From the NCBI RefSeq assembly GCF_020089865.1, contig NZ_JAIRBM010000002.1, positions 124,001-188,000 of the forward strand: a DNA stretch of 64,000 nt. The letters run 5' to 3'. This DNA is from Microvirga puerhi. Its GTDB lineage: Bacteria > Pseudomonadota > Alphaproteobacteria > Rhizobiales > Beijerinckiaceae. Shown here piece by piece: positions 1 through 9,794 of the stretch. Position 1 is the first letter of the stretch; each line of letters starts with the position of its first letter. The notes below the pieces were generated by a model. It worked only from the letters and a program-made list of their open reading frames with translations. It had not been told where the DNA came from and made no database searches. Made by a program: the position numbers and the translations under genes.

Positions 1-2
1 TT

Positions 3-146
3 GAGCAGCGCTTCCAGCGCTCCGAGCAGCAATATCAGTTCAACAACAACCAGTTGCAGCAGAGCATCGACCGACAGCGCGTTTTCTCCAACCCGTCGCC
101 TCCGGCGCGGATCGGGACGTGCCCGGCAGGCTCGGTCGGCTGCTAG
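3..146 (+). CDS. C-terminal end of a Gln-rich protein (5' truncated)
   Basis: The frame starting at base 3 is open from the window edge to a TAG at 144-146 and gives 47 residues rich in Gln, Asn, Arg and Ser (begins EQRFQRSEQQYQFNNNQLQQ). This looks like the low-complexity, possibly coiled-coil tail of a longer protein whose body lies upstream of the window. No domain can be named. It converges on the thioesterase gene, whose stop is 14 bases further on. Another frame is also open here but gives a Ser/Arg-rich shadow. Confidence 0.5.
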   Translation, partial: EQRFQRSEQQYQFNNNQLQQSIDRQRVFSNPSPPARIGTCPAGSVGC

Positions 147-159
147 GCCGTTTGCGCAG

Positions 160-714
160 CTAGTGGCAGGTTCCCGAGGCTCGCAGAGGTTCGCGCAGCG
201 GGCTTGATGCCTCGGACCTGCCGGGAATTCCCATGATGCGGCCGAGCGCCTGGGGCGTGGCGAGGCGGGAATGGGTCGCCTTCATGATGGCGAGATTGGC
301 CAGAATGTCATCCGGGAAGGGGGCGACCTTGCGGGTCTTCATGTCCACGTGAAGGCTCAGGCCCTCGGCCGTGGCCGAAAGCCAGCCCTCCGTCGCATGA
401 CGGATTTCCATATAGAAATGAAGGCGCTTCTCATCGAAATCGATGAGCTGGAGTGTCACGCGGACGGTGTCCCTCATGCGCAGTTCGCGCTTGTAGAGCG
501 TATGTGTTTCCGCCGCAAAGAACGATGCGTTCCGCTCCTCCAGATATTCCTGTCCGAGGCCGACGAGTCCGAAAGCCTCCTCGACCGCACGGTCGAAGAG
601 CACATGGTAATAGGCCATGTTCATATGGCCGTTGTAGTCGATCCAGCTCGGCTGGACGCGCATCGTCGACGATACGAACGGAGCAAAGAAGAAAACGGGC
701 GCGCGCTCGTCCAT
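160..714 (-). CDS. Hot-dog fold acyl-CoA thioesterase
   Basis: A 184-residue protein of the 4-hydroxybenzoyl-CoA thioesterase (4HBT) hot-dog superfamily, expected to hydrolyse acyl-CoA or aryl-CoA thioesters in the cytoplasm. The signature is near the N-terminus: RVQPSWIDYNGHMNMAYY, where the Asp before YNGH is the usual catalytic acid and the residues after it start the long helix. The following beta strands (TLYKRELRMRDTVRV, LHFYMEIRHA) fit the family. The start ATG at 714 has a strong GGAGGAGAAGG upstream. The C-terminal 30 residues extend past the fold. The gene diverges from the D-lactate dehydrogenase gene, and whether the two cooperate is not evident. The natural substrate cannot be deduced. 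Confidence 0.8.
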   Translation of the reverse strand: MDERAPVFFFAPFVSSTMRVQPSWIDYNGHMNMAYYHVLFDRAVEEAFGLVGLGQEYLEERNASFFAAETHTLYKRELRMRDTVRVTLQLIDFDEKRLHFYMEIRHATEGWLSATAEGLSLHVDMKTRKVAPFPDDILANLAIMKATHSRLATPQALGRIMGIPGRSEASSPLREPLRASGTCH

Positions 715-851
715 GATCAGCCTTCTCCTCCGACCTCGATCATGACCCGCGCCTCCTCACTGCGCAACACTAACACATTTCCCGCGACGATCCAGAGGCT
801 TACGGCGTCATTCTCACGCAGAGTGTTGCCTTTGCAACGGTTCTGGTAGTC

Positions 852-2306
852 ATGAGACAAGTCAGCATCGCAACCGGACCTGAAGCACCGATGAACGCTC
901 TCCAATCGTCCCGCCGCACCAAGCCCCCTGAAGCCGCCGTGGCTTCTCTTCTGGACACGCTCCTGAAGCGGTTCGGCAATCAGGTTGCGACGTCCGAGGC
1001 GGTCCGTGAGCAGCATGGCCATACCCTGACCTGGACCAAGAACCAGCCGCCGGATGCCGTCGTCTATCCACGCACAACCGAGGAAGTGTCCGACATCGTC
1101 AAGCTCTGCCTGAAGCACGACGTTCCGGTCATCCCCTTCGGAACCGGCACATCGCTGGAGGGACACGTCAACGCGCCCTATGGCGGCGTCTGCGTGGATA
1201 TGAGCCTGATGAAACGCATCATCGTGGTGCACGACGAGGATCTCGACTGTGTCGTCGAGGCTGGGGTCACGCGCAAGGAGCTGAACGAGCATCTGCGCGA
1301 CAAGGGCCTGTTCTTTCCCATCGACCCCGGCGCGGATGCCTCCATCGGAGGCATGGTGGCGACGCGCGCCTCCGGCACCAATGCGGTCCGCTACGGCACC
1401 ATGAAGGACGCTGTTCTTTCTCTGACGGTGGTAATGCCGGACGGGGAGATCGTGAAGACCGCGAGCCGCGCGAAGAAGAGTTCAGCCGGCTACGACCTGA
1501 CGCGCCTGTTCGTCGGCTCCGAGGGAACCCTCGGGATCATCACTGAAATCACCCTGAAGCTTCACGGCATTCCCGAGGCGATCTCTGCCGGTATCTGTCC
1601 TTTCCCTAGCGTTAAGGCAGCCTGTGACGCGGTCATCATGACGATCCAGTCGGGAATTCCGGTTGCGCGGATCGAGCTTCTCGACGAGCTGCAGGTGAGG
1701 GCGGTCAACGCCCATGCCAAGCTCACGTTGCCGGAAAGCCCGCTGCTCTTGCTCGAATTTCATGGCTCCGAGGCGGGGGTAAAGGAGCAAGCGGAGCGGT
1801 TCGGCGAGATTGCCACGGAGTTCTCTGGCGGCCCGTTCGAATGGGCGACGAAGCCCGAGGAGCGCTCGCGTCTCTGGCAGGCGCGCCACGATGCCTATTG
1901 GGCGGCTCGCGGCCTGCGGCCGGGCGCGCAATCGGTTGCGACGGACGTGTGCGTTCCGATCTCGCGGCTTGCCGAATGCGTCGACGAAACGAAGCGCGAC
2001 ATCGTCGAGAGTGGTCTGATCGCCCCCATCGTCGGCCATGTGGGCGATGGAAACTTCCATGTTCAACCGCTTGTGAATATGGACGATCCGGCGGAAGTGG
2101 CGGCTTGCGAGGCTTTCGTGGATCGGCTCGTGCGGCGGGCGCTCGCCATGGAAGGCACCTGCACGGGCGAGCATGGGGTCGGCCAGAAGAAGATGAAATA
2201 TCTCGAAATCGAGCATGGACCGGCGGCACTGGCCCTCATGCGTACCTTGAAACAGGCTGTGGACCCGAGCAACATACTGAATCCAGGCAAGATTATTGCG
2301 TTTTGA
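852..2306 (+). CDS. FAD-linked D-lactate dehydrogenase (cytochrome) / GlcD-type oxidase
   Basis: A 484-residue flavoprotein of the FAD-binding PCMH / VAO family, closest in layout to D-lactate dehydrogenase (cytochrome) and glycolate oxidase subunit D. The FAD-binding half covers about residues 60-240, with PRTTEEVSDIVKLC, PFGTGTSLEGHV, the IDPGADASIGGMVATRASG loop and GSEGTLGIITEITLK. The C-terminal catalytic half contains the metal/substrate His motif HVGDGNFHV and ends with the typical GEHGVGQKKMKYLEIEHG and DPSNILNPGK. It should oxidise D-lactate or a related 2-hydroxy acid and pass electrons to the respiratory chain. An in-frame ATG at 891 is an equally possible start because the first 13 residues are poorly family-like. 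Substrate is inferred from family only. Confidence 0.85.
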   Translation: MRQVSIATGPEAPMNALQSSRRTKPPEAAVASLLDTLLKRFGNQVATSEAVREQHGHTLTWTKNQPPDAVVYPRTTEEVSDIVKLCLKHDVPVIPFGTGTSLEGHVNAPYGGVCVDMSLMKRIIVVHDEDLDCVVEAGVTRKELNEHLRDKGLFFPIDPGADASIGGMVATRASGTNAVRYGTMKDAVLSLTVVMPDGEIVKTASRAKKSSAGYDLTRLFVGSEGTLGIITEITLKLHGIPEAISAGICPFPSVKAACDAVIMTIQSGIPVARIELLDELQVRAVNAHAKLTLPESPLLLLEFHGSEAGVKEQAERFGEIATEFSGGPFEWATKPEERSRLWQARHDAYWAARGLRPGAQSVATDVCVPISRLAECVDETKRDIVESGLIAPIVGHVGDGNFHVQPLVNMDDPAEVAACEAFVDRLVRRALAMEGTCTGEHGVGQKKMKYLEIEHGPAALALMRTLKQAVDPSNILNPGKIIAF

Positions 2307-2390
2307 CGGTGGATGGAAAGGCTGATCCGCTCCCGCTATTTTTGCCGGTGAGATAAAGAACTTGAGACGACACGGAGAAAAGGCCGCCTC

Positions 2391-5300
2391 TTGCGCGACA
2401 TCCTGACGATTATCGCATCCATCGTGATCCTGATCCTGGCGGTCGCCGTGGCAGCGCCTCCCTTCGTCGACTGGGAAGCCCATCGCGGCTCCATCGATCA
2501 CCTGATCTCGCGCGCGTCCGGGACCGAAGCCCATACGGAGGGCCGGATCGCCGTGCGCATCCTGCCGTCGCCGCGGCTGCGCTTCGACCGGCTGAGGCTC
2601 GGCGGCAAGACGCCGGATTCTCCCTCCCTTACCGCCGACTTCGTCTGGGCGGAGCTGGCGCTGACGCCACTGATGCGGGGCGAGGTGCGCTTTACGGAGA
2701 CCCGGATCGGCCGCGCCGATATCCGCGTGCCGGTAGCACCGGACGGTAGCTGGCGCGTGCCGCAGGATCTTGCCGGAGGCAGCGCTCGGGCACGGGAATT
2801 CGCCATCGACAGTCTCAAGGTCGCTCAGCTCCTCGTGACGACCCAGACGCCGACGACGGGTCGTACCGATCAGGCCTATGCGGAAAACGTCTCCATCGAA
2901 GGTCAGAAGCTCATTGGCCCCTGGCGTGTCGAAGGGACGACAGCGGGCGTCCCGTTCCGGCTCGTGACCGGCGAGCTGGCACCGGACAAGACGGTCCTGC
3001 TCCGTTTGTCCGGGGGCGGCGATATCTTCCCGCGCTTCGACGTCGATGCAAAGCTTGCTCTCGAAGGCGACAATCCCGCTGCTCCGACGCCCAGCCTTGC
3101 CGGAAAGGCCAAGGTCCTCTTCGGTCCTCCGGCTCAGGTAGCGGCCGCCGGCATTCCCATTCCCATCGCCATTGAGACGGAGTTCAAGGCCGGTGGAGGA
3201 ACGGTGGCGCTCAATCCGGTTTCCCTCGAAGCCGGGGAGGGCGGAGCGAGCCTGAGGATGACCGGCGAGGGGAGCGTTCAGCTCAACGATCCCCGGATCT
3301 CCCTGAAGCTCGAAGGTCGACGCCTCGATGCGGACAGTTTCATCCTGTCTCAAAACGGCCAGGATTTCAAAAGCCGTCTGGCTGAATGGTCAGTCCCGCG
3401 CATCTCGATCCCGATCGATCTCGATCTGAGGCTCGACAGCATTGGGCTTGGCCAAGACGATCTGTCGAACGCGGTGCTGCGCGTATCCCTCGAAAAGGGA
3501 GAGGCGAAGGTCGACCGCATCGAGTTTCGGGCGCCCGGCGACACGCGCGTCGCGATGGAAGGCGTCGTGGGGCTGAGCACCAGGGGCGGAGCCGACGGCA
3601 AGGTCGCGCTGGCATCGAACGTGTCCGATCGCTTCGCACGCTATCTCGACCGCCTCGGGATCCGTTCGCCATTCCTCAAGATCCTCGATGGCCGGCCCCT
3701 CGAGGTGTCTTCCGATGTCGCGTTCTCGAATCCGTTGCTGTCCTTGAGCCGCATGCGCGTGAAGACAGGCGATGCGATCATGACAGGTAACCTGCGCTAC
3801 ACGGCTCCCGAGAACAACGGACGCGGCAAGCTTGAGGCGCAGGTCGGCATCCAGAACCTCAATCTCGATCAGCTGCCGCGTGTCTCCAGCGTCTTCGAGG
3901 CGACGCAGAATCTGGACGTCGGCTTCATTCTCGAAGCCCGCAATGTCCAGGCCGGAACGAGGCCCGGAGCGGGTCGCATTACGGCCCGGATTCTTTCCGA
4001 CGGCCCGGCCCTTCTGGTCGAATCTCTCGACATCGTCGATCTCGCCGGCGCCAATGCGCGCGTGAGCGGGCGGATTGCGCCTGACGGCTCAGGTCGCATC
4101 GCCGGCAAGGTCACGGCCCAACGCGCCTCGCCCCTGGTCGATCTCCTGGGCAGCGTCTGGATCGGCGGGATCTCGAAATTGGTGCCTTATTTCCTGCGCG
4201 AGGGTGACCTCAATCTCGACGTAGTGACCGAACGGGTGGCACCGGCGCCGAATTCCAACGAGTTGCGCCTGCGCACTACGGCCAAGGGGACCGCTGCCGG
4301 AGGCAGTTTCCTCGGCTCGGTCGATTCTCTCGACGGGCGGACCGAAAACCTCGACGTAACGCTCGCGACGGAGAATACGGGGCGCTGGGTCAACCGGCCG
4401 ACCGTTGCGTCCCTGAACCGCCCCTCCCAGGTCAATCTGCGCGGCACGCGCGTCAGTTCGGGCCAGTTCAACGTCACGCTCGCGGGCGATGTCGGCGGCG
4501 TCAAGGTCACGACGAAGCGGCCCTTCACGCTCAGCGCCGACGACGATGTGGTTGACAGCGGCGAAGCCGAAATCGCGACCGCCGACATTGCGCCGTTCCT
4601 GCTTCTTCTCGGAGACGGGTCCGGCATCGCCTCGCCGATTCCCGTGGAGGGACGGATCACCCTCGGGCGCGAGCGCGATGCGTCGCTTCTTTCGGTCTCC
4701 GGACAGGTGGCCAAAAGCAACCTTCAGGCGCGGCTCGCGGTGCGGTCCCGTTCGGATATCACAGGCGATGTATCCCTCGACCGGTTGTCGCTTCCCTGGC
4801 TCGTGACGACTCTCGCGCTCAATACGCCGCCTAGTCCGGATGCGAACGCCATCTGGTCAACGGCGCGGTTCGGCCAGAGTGCACGGCTTGTGACAGGTGG
4901 CCAGGTGGTGTTCAGGGCAGCCAATCTCGATCTCGGGCGCGGCCTGCTCGGAACGCGGGCCAGTTTCACCACCGAGGCAACGACGGACGGCGTGACGATC
5001 CGCGACTTCGAGGCGCTGATCGGCGGCGGGCGCGTCGCCGGATCGACGACCATCACGCGCCAAGGCGCTCTCGCTTCCGTTGTCGGCGAAGGATCCCTGA
5101 CGGATGTCCCCCTTGCCGCCCTCGGTGGCGCGACGCCGTTCGAGGCGCGTTTGTCCGGCTCACTCAAGTTCGGAGCTGCAGCCGACACGATGGCGGGCTT
5201 GGTGGCCAATCTTGGTGGCGCCGGTGAATGGCGCATCACGAACCTTCGCATTCCGGATACGGACCCGTCAGCGTTCGACAAGGCCCTGAAGCGATTGCTT

Positions 5301-5960
5301 GCAGAGGATGAGCCGTTGGTGGCGGGCAAGGCCGAAATGGCCCTCGGTGCGGAACTCAGTCGCGCACCCATGTCGGCGCCGAACGTCGCGACTTCGGCAG
5401 CCCTTGTTTCGGGCGCACTGCGCCTTTCTCCCTTTGCATTCCAGACCAACGCGGCCGCGTTTCAGGGCGCCGTCAGCTATGACCTGAAGTCACTGGCCTT
5501 CGAGGCGCGAGGTTCGCTCACCGCAAAGAATTCACCGCCCGGCTGGGTCGGGGCGCCGCCCGCCATCGGGCTGACTTGGCGCGGCTCCCTGGCTGCACCC
5601 GTGCGCGAGATCGATGCCGGTCCCTTCCGTAATGGACTTGCAGCCATCGTGCTGAAGCGGGAGCTTGAGAAGATCGAGGCCTTCGAAAAGGCTCAAGCGG
5701 AGCGGCAGCGTCAGATCCAGGCACAGCAGGAGGCCGAGCGCCGCGCCAAGGCCGCAGCCGAGGAGGCTGCGCGTCAGGCCAAGGCCAAGGAAGAAGCAGA
5801 GCGCGCCCGGATCGAGGCCGAGCGCATTCAGTCGCAGCAGCAGAACGATCCGAATGCGGCTCTGCCGCCTCCGGACGCCTCGCCCTTCGTGATGCCGCCC
5901 CTGACCCCGCCGCTCGAGATCAGTCCGCCGCCGGCGATCAATGTTCGTCCGGGCGGCTAA
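2391..5960 (+). CDS. AsmA family large envelope protein
   Basis: A 1189-residue protein starting with TTG (RDILTIIASIVILILAVAVAAPPFVDWEAHR). One N-terminal membrane segment (about 5-25) is followed by a very long beta-rich periplasmic region with the FDRLRLGG and ARVSGRIAPDGSGRIAGKV type repeats of AsmA/TamB-like proteins. The C-terminal 110 residues change character: a charged Ala/Glu/Lys/Arg coiled coil (EKAQAERQRQIQAQQEAERR) and a Pro-rich tail. Members of this family act in outer-membrane biogenesis and lipid transport between membranes. The start is set by GGAGAAAAGG upstream and by the membrane helix beginning at once. The 3' end overlaps the convergent ribbon-helix-helix gene by 23 bases. 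Confidence 0.85.
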   Translation: MRDILTIIASIVILILAVAVAAPPFVDWEAHRGSIDHLISRASGTEAHTEGRIAVRILPSPRLRFDRLRLGGKTPDSPSLTADFVWAELALTPLMRGEVRFTETRIGRADIRVPVAPDGSWRVPQDLAGGSARAREFAIDSLKVAQLLVTTQTPTTGRTDQAYAENVSIEGQKLIGPWRVEGTTAGVPFRLVTGELAPDKTVLLRLSGGGDIFPRFDVDAKLALEGDNPAAPTPSLAGKAKVLFGPPAQVAAAGIPIPIAIETEFKAGGGTVALNPVSLEAGEGGASLRMTGEGSVQLNDPRISLKLEGRRLDADSFILSQNGQDFKSRLAEWSVPRISIPIDLDLRLDSIGLGQDDLSNAVLRVSLEKGEAKVDRIEFRAPGDTRVAMEGVVGLSTRGGADGKVALASNVSDRFARYLDRLGIRSPFLKILDGRPLEVSSDVAFSNPLLSLSRMRVKTGDAIMTGNLRYTAPENNGRGKLEAQVGIQNLNLDQLPRVSSVFEATQNLDVGFILEARNVQAGTRPGAGRITARILSDGPALLVESLDIVDLAGANARVSGRIAPDGSGRIAGKVTAQRASPLVDLLGSVWIGGISKLVPYFLREGDLNLDVVTERVAPAPNSNELRLRTTAKGTAAGGSFLGSVDSLDGRTENLDVTLATENTGRWVNRPTVASLNRPSQVNLRGTRVSSGQFNVTLAGDVGGVKVTTKRPFTLSADDDVVDSGEAEIATADIAPFLLLLGDGSGIASPIPVEGRITLGRERDASLLSVSGQVAKSNLQARLAVRSRSDITGDVSLDRLSLPWLVTTLALNTPPSPDANAIWSTARFGQSARLVTGGQVVFRAANLDLGRGLLGTRASFTTEATTDGVTIRDFEALIGGGRVAGSTTITRQGALASVVGEGSLTDVPLAALGGATPFEARLSGSLKFGAAADTMAGLVANLGGAGEWRITNLRIPDTDPSAFDKALKRLLAEDEPLVAGKAEMALGAELSRAPMSAPNVATSAALVSGALRLSPFAFQTNAAAFQGAVSYDLKSLAFEARGSLTAKNSPPGWVGAPPAIGLTWRGSLAAPVREIDAGPFRNGLAAIVLKRELEKIEAFEKAQAERQRQIQAQQEAERRAKAAAEEAARQAKAKEEAERARIEAERIQSQQQNDPNAALPPPDASPFVMPPLTPPLEISPPPAINVRPGG

Positions 5961-6174
5961 TGCCGTTCCTGACGCTTTGGAGCACGAAGACGCGAATGGC
6001 GGAGGACAGGTTCTGCTCGCCGCGTTCGGCGTCGATGCGGCCGATCAGGGCTTGAACGGAAAGGGAGCGCCCCGCTGCGATCTCCCGCAGCGCGTCCCAA
6101 AAAGGCTCTTCCAACGAAATGCTGGTGCGATGCCCTGCGATCGACACGGAGCGCTTGAGGATTCCGGCGCCCAT
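5938..6174 (-). CDS. Ribbon-helix-helix domain protein
   Basis: A 78-residue protein. KRSVSIAGHRTSISLEEPFWDALREIA has the layout of a ribbon-helix-helix DNA-binding unit: a short basic strand, then a helix beginning SLEEPFWDAL. The second helix follows at SVQALIGRIDAER. This is the small RHH_4-type protein common next to fumC in Rhizobiales. It probably binds DNA as a dimer, with unknown target. It begins one base after the DUF4169 stop, so it is the last gene of a fumC-DUF4169-RHH unit, and its tail overlaps the end of the convergent AsmA gene. Confidence 0.75.
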   Translation of the reverse strand: MGAGILKRSVSIAGHRTSISLEEPFWDALREIAAGRSLSVQALIGRIDAERGEQNLSSAIRVFVLQSVRNGISRPDEH

Positions 6175-6175
6175 G

Positions 6176-6361
6176 TCAGGGCTTGTCCTCGTCGCGCTTA
6201 TGTCCGTCGAGCCGGCGTTCGCTTAAGGTCTTCTCGGCTTCCGTCCGGTCCCGGTCGGCCTTGGTCCGGCCGAACAGGATGCGATTTTCGGCGGCGCGGG
6301 CTTCCTTGTCGGCCCGCGCCTTGCGTTTGCGCGCCTGGCGCAGATTGACGATCTCCGCCAT
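6176..6361 (-). CDS. DUF4169 family small protein
   Basis: A 61-residue, strongly basic and helical protein beginning MAEIVNLRQARKRKARADKE. This start and the AAENRILFGRTKADRDR stretch are characteristic of DUF4169, a short alphaproteobacterial family of unknown role. Longer upstream extensions of the frame overlap fumC and look non-coding, so the ATG at 6361 is chosen. It lies 14 bases behind fumC and one base before the RHH gene, which suggests one transcript. Function is unknown. Confidence 0.75.
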   Translation of the reverse strand: MAEIVNLRQARKRKARADKEARAAENRILFGRTKADRDRTEAEKTLSERRLDGHKRDEDKP

Positions 6362-6375
6362 CGGCGCGTCTCCGG

Positions 6376-7767
6376 CTAGCCTGGGGCCAGCATGGTCTCG
6401 GCGCGCACGACCGCATCGAAATCGGCCTCGGACACGCCAGCCTTCAACGCCTCTTCCTTGAGGGTTGTGCCGTTCTTGTGCGCCGCCTTGGCGATGGCGG
6501 CCGCCTTGTCGTAGCCGATCGTCGGGGCCAGAGCGGTCACGAGCATCAGGGAGCGCTGCATCAGGTCGTTCAGGCGCTGATGATTCGGCTCGATGCCGAC
6601 CACGCAATTGTCCGTGAAGCTGACGGCGCCGTCCGCCAGGAGGCGGATCGATTGCAGCACGGCGTTGACGATCACCGGCTTGAACACGTTGAGCTCGAAA
6701 TGGCCCTGGCTGCCCGCGAAGGTCACCGTGGTCTGATTGCCTGCCACCTGGGCACAGAGCATCGTCAGCGCCTCGGCCTGGGTCGGGTTGACCTTGCCCG
6801 GCATGATCGACGAACCGGGCTCGTTCTCCGGCAGCGAGATCTCGCCGAGGCCCGAGCGCGGGCCGGAGCCCATGAGACGGATGTCGTTGGCGATCTTGAA
6901 CAGACCGGCAGCGAGGCTCGACAGCGCACCCTGGGTGAAGATGAGCGCATCGTGGGAGGCGAGCGCCTCGAACTTGTTCTCCGCCGAAGTGAAGGGCAGG
7001 GCGGTGAGGTCCTTCACCTTCGCGGCGAAGCGTTCGGCGAATTCCGGATGGGCGTTGAGGCCCGTGCCGACGGCCGTGCCGCCCTGGGCGAGGGCATAGA
7101 CGCCTGGCAGAGTCGCTTCGATGCGGGCGATTCCGAGTTCGACCTGCTTCGCGTAGCCCGAGAATTCCTGGCCCAGAGTGACCGGGGTTGCATCCTGAAG
7201 ATGGGTGCGGCCGATCTTGACGATGTCCTTGTAGGCCTTCGCCTTGTCGTCCAGGGCCTTGTGCAGGTGCTTGAGGGCGGGCAGGAGGCGGTCGTTGATC
7301 TCGCGCGCCACGGCGATGTGCATGGCGGTCGGGAACGAGTCGTTGGAGGACTGGCCCATATTGACGTGGTCATTCGGATGCACGGGCTTTTTAGAGCCAC
7401 GCGTGCCGCCGAGACGCTCGATGGCGAGGTTCGACAGCACCTCGTTCATGTTCATGTTGGACTGCGTGCCCGAGCCCGTCTGCCACACCACGAGGGGAAA
7501 CTCGTCGTCATATTTGCCCTGGACCACGTCTGCGGCAGCGTTGGCGATCGCCTCGGCGAGCTTCGGATCGAGCTTGCCCAAGTCCTTGTTCACGAGCGCA
7601 GATGCCTGCTTCACGATGGCGAGAGCGTGGACGAGGGGAATCGGCAAGCGCTCGCCGCCGATGCGGAAGTTCTGGATCGAGCGCTGGGTCTGAGCACCCC
7701 AGAACTTGTCGGCGGGAACTTCGATGGGGCCGAAGGTATCTGTTTCCGTGCGGGTTGAGGGCGACAT
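6376..7767 (-). CDS. fumC: Fumarate hydratase, class II
   Basis: A 463-residue enzyme of the aspartase/fumarase superfamily, interconverting fumarate and L-malate in the TCA cycle without an iron-sulfur cluster. It carries the superfamily signature [15 protein letters not shown] at about residues 318-332, the substrate-binding [12 protein letters not shown] and the [13 protein letters not shown] region, and the TGLNAHPEF motif. Length and N-terminus ([26 protein letters not shown]) match FumC. AGAGGTTAGG precedes the ATG. It heads a unit with the DUF4169 and RHH genes and diverges from the P450 gene. Confidence 0.96.
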   Translation of the reverse strand: MSPSTRTETDTFGPIEVPADKFWGAQTQRSIQNFRIGGERLPIPLVHALAIVKQASALVNKDLGKLDPKLAEAIANAAADVVQGKYDDEFPLVVWQTGSGTQSNMNMNEVLSNLAIERLGGTRGSKKPVHPNDHVNMGQSSNDSFPTAMHIAVAREINDRLLPALKHLHKALDDKAKAYKDIVKIGRTHLQDATPVTLGQEFSGYAKQVELGIARIEATLPGVYALAQGGTAVGTGLNAHPEFAERFAAKVKDLTALPFTSAENKFEALASHDALIFTQGALSSLAAGLFKIANDIRLMGSGPRSGLGEISLPENEPGSSIMPGKVNPTQAEALTMLCAQVAGNQTTVTFAGSQGHFELNVFKPVIVNAVLQSIRLLADGAVSFTDNCVVGIEPNHQRLNDLMQRSLMLVTALAPTIGYDKAAAIAKAAHKNGTTLKEEALKAGVSEADFDAVVRAETMLAPG

Positions 7768-7842
7768 CCTAACCTCTTTAGATGGGGGATCGTGTTCTTA
7801 TCTCAAGTTTTCCAGCCCGCAACAGCGAACGAGCATGACGGC

Positions 7843-9279
7843 ATGGCAAATTCTGTCACGAACACCCCGGAGACGCCGCTCTTCTACCCTCCTGCTCCGC
7901 GGCCACGGACCGAGCCGATGGGATTGCTGTCCTTTCTGCTCGCCGTTCGCCGCAATCCCCTCACGACCTGGATGGACAAGCATTTCGAGGAGCCGGTTAT
8001 CACCGGAGACGGGGTGCTCGGGCGCATGACCGTCGTCAATGACCCCGTCATCATCCGGCATGTCCTCGTCGACAATGCTGCGAATTACCGCAAGGACGAC
8101 CTGCAGATCCGCGTCCTGGCCCCCGGCCTGGGGCGGGGCCTTCTGACGGCCGAAGGGGAGGATTGGAGGCTGCAGCGGCGAACCCTGGCACCGCTTTTCA
8201 CGCCGCGCACGGTGGCCAGCTTCCTTCCTGCCATGGTGGAGGCGGCGGATCGTCTCGTCCGGCGCTGGCAGCGCCGCCCGAACGGTCGGATCGTTGATGC
8301 ATCCGTCGAGATGACCCGCATCACCCTCGACGTCCTGGAGCGCACGATCTTCACGAAAGGCGCCACTTGGGACCCGGATGCCCTCGCGGGCGCGATCAGC
8401 CGGTATTTCGAAGGGATCGGCCGGGTCGACCCCATCGACATCTTCGGATTTCCCGATTGGGTTCCGCGGATCGGCCGGCTCAGGGCAAGGCCCGCCATTC
8501 GGTTCTTCGAGCAGCTGGTCAACGAACTGATCGAGGCCCGCCGCGCCTTGCTGGCCCGGGGGGAACCGGCACCGCACGACCTTCTGACGCTCCTTTTGCA
8601 GGCCTCCGATCCCGAAACCGGGAGAGGACTGAGCGATGAGGATGTGCGGGCCAACATCGTCACTTTCATCGGGGCCGGGCATGAGACCACGGCGAACGCC
8701 CTGTCCTGGTCGCTCTATCTCCTGTCCCAGGATCCGAAGTCTCGCGCACGCATCGAAGAAGAGGTGGATCGGGTTCTTGGCGACGGACCGATCATGTTCG
8801 ACCATCTAGAGCGCCTGGTCTTCACCCGCGCCGTTCTCGACGAAACACTCCGGCTCTATCCGCCTGCGCCATATCTGAGCCGGGCGGCCATCGCGGAGGA
8901 CCGCATCGGTTCGCTGCCCATTCCTGCAGGATCGGTCGTGACGGTCGCGCCATACGTGCTTCACCGGCATCGAGGGCTCTGGGAGGCGCCCGATGCCTTC
9001 AATCCGGAGCGTTTCCTGCCGGAGAATCGGGACCGCATCGACCGCTTCGCCTATCTGCCGTTCGGAGCCGGCCCGCGTGTGTGCATCGGTGCGAGCTTCG
9101 CCCTCCAGGAGGCCACCATCGTCCTCGCCAGCGTGGTCCGGGCTGTCCGGCTCGATCTCATGCCTGGTCATGAGGTCCGGCCCGTGCATCGCGTCACCCT
9201 GCGGCCAGAGGGAGGCCTCCCGATGCGACTGACGCATCGAAAGACGCTGCCGTCACGATCCGCCGCCGCATCGGCCTGA
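7843..9279 (+). CDS. Cytochrome P450
   Basis: A soluble bacterial P450 of about 478 residues. All hallmark motifs are present: the I-helix oxygen-activation motif AGHETT, the K-helix ExxR (ETLRLYPPAP), the meander region NPERFLPEN, and the haem-thiolate loop FGAGPRVCIGASFAL whose Cys ligates the haem iron. It should hydroxylate or epoxidise an organic substrate using an external ferredoxin or reductase; none is encoded nearby. The ATG at 7843 is preferred because the first 17 residues of the longer frame from 7792 are unlike P450 N-termini. There is no membrane anchor. The substrate cannot be predicted, and the upstream fumC is divergent. Confidence 0.93.
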   Translation: MANSVTNTPETPLFYPPAPRPRTEPMGLLSFLLAVRRNPLTTWMDKHFEEPVITGDGVLGRMTVVNDPVIIRHVLVDNAANYRKDDLQIRVLAPGLGRGLLTAEGEDWRLQRRTLAPLFTPRTVASFLPAMVEAADRLVRRWQRRPNGRIVDASVEMTRITLDVLERTIFTKGATWDPDALAGAISRYFEGIGRVDPIDIFGFPDWVPRIGRLRARPAIRFFEQLVNELIEARRALLARGEPAPHDLLTLLLQASDPETGRGLSDEDVRANIVTFIGAGHETTANALSWSLYLLSQDPKSRARIEEEVDRVLGDGPIMFDHLERLVFTRAVLDETLRLYPPAPYLSRAAIAEDRIGSLPIPAGSVVTVAPYVLHRHRGLWEAPDAFNPERFLPENRDRIDRFAYLPFGAGPRVCIGASFALQEATIVLASVVRAVRLDLMPGHEVRPVHRVTLRPEGGLPMRLTHRKTLPSRSAAASA

Positions 9280-9446
9280 TCGCGCTTGGCATTCAAGGCC
9301 TCGTCCGGCAGGTTGGCGAGACATCGCCGCGCGTTTTTGCAAGCCGTTGAAATAATTTTGGGCAGGATGTCGAAATCGACCGGTCTCGTGCATCTATCCT
9401 GTGAAACGGCGCCATGCCCGGCGGCTGTGTGAAGGGGGACAGACCC

Positions 9447-9794
9447 ATGCAATACGCTTTGCTGCTCTATGAAGACGAAACGATCTACGGCTCTGACCGG
9501 TCGGGACCGGCCGTCAAGGATCTGCTCGCGAAACACGTGGCTCTGCGCAACGAACTCGGACCGCAGCGGCTCTTCAGCTCCGGCCTGAAGCCGACGGAGA
9601 TGACGACCACGGTCAAAATCGCCGAAGGCAACAGGACCGTGCACGATGGCCCGTTCGCGGAAGCGCGTGAGCAATTGGCGGGCCTCTACGTCGTTGACGT
9701 GCCGGATCTGGACGCTGCCATCGCCGTCGCGAAGAAGTTTCCGCTTCTCAAGAACGGCTCCATCGAGATCAGGCCGCTGCTCGGCGCCGCGTGA
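9447..9794 (+). CDS. YCII/DGPF-domain protein, partner of an ECF42 sigma factor
   Basis: A 115-residue single-domain YCII-related (DGPF) protein: MQYALLLYEDE at the start, the name-giving VHDGPFAEAREQLAGLYVVDV in the middle, and the NGSIEIRPL end. The ATG at 9447 has GGGGGA at a good distance; an upstream GTG-rich extension is ignored. The stop overlaps the start of the sigma-factor gene by four bases (ATGA), so the two are translationally coupled. DGPF genes are the standard neighbours of ECF42 sigma factors, usually as their targets. The biochemical role of the domain is not known. Confidence 0.88.
   Translation: MQYALLLYEDETIYGSDRSGPAVKDLLAKHVALRNELGPQRLFSSGLKPTEMTTTVKIAEGNRTVHDGPFAEAREQLAGLYVVDVPDLDAAIAVAKKFPLLKNGSIEIRPLLGAA

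Noticed and set aside
1482-3353. Long minus-strand frame opposite the D-lactate dehydrogenase and AsmA genes
   Set aside because: Arg/Gly/Pro/His-rich shadow of high-GC coding DNA with no domain; the plus strand carries clear families.
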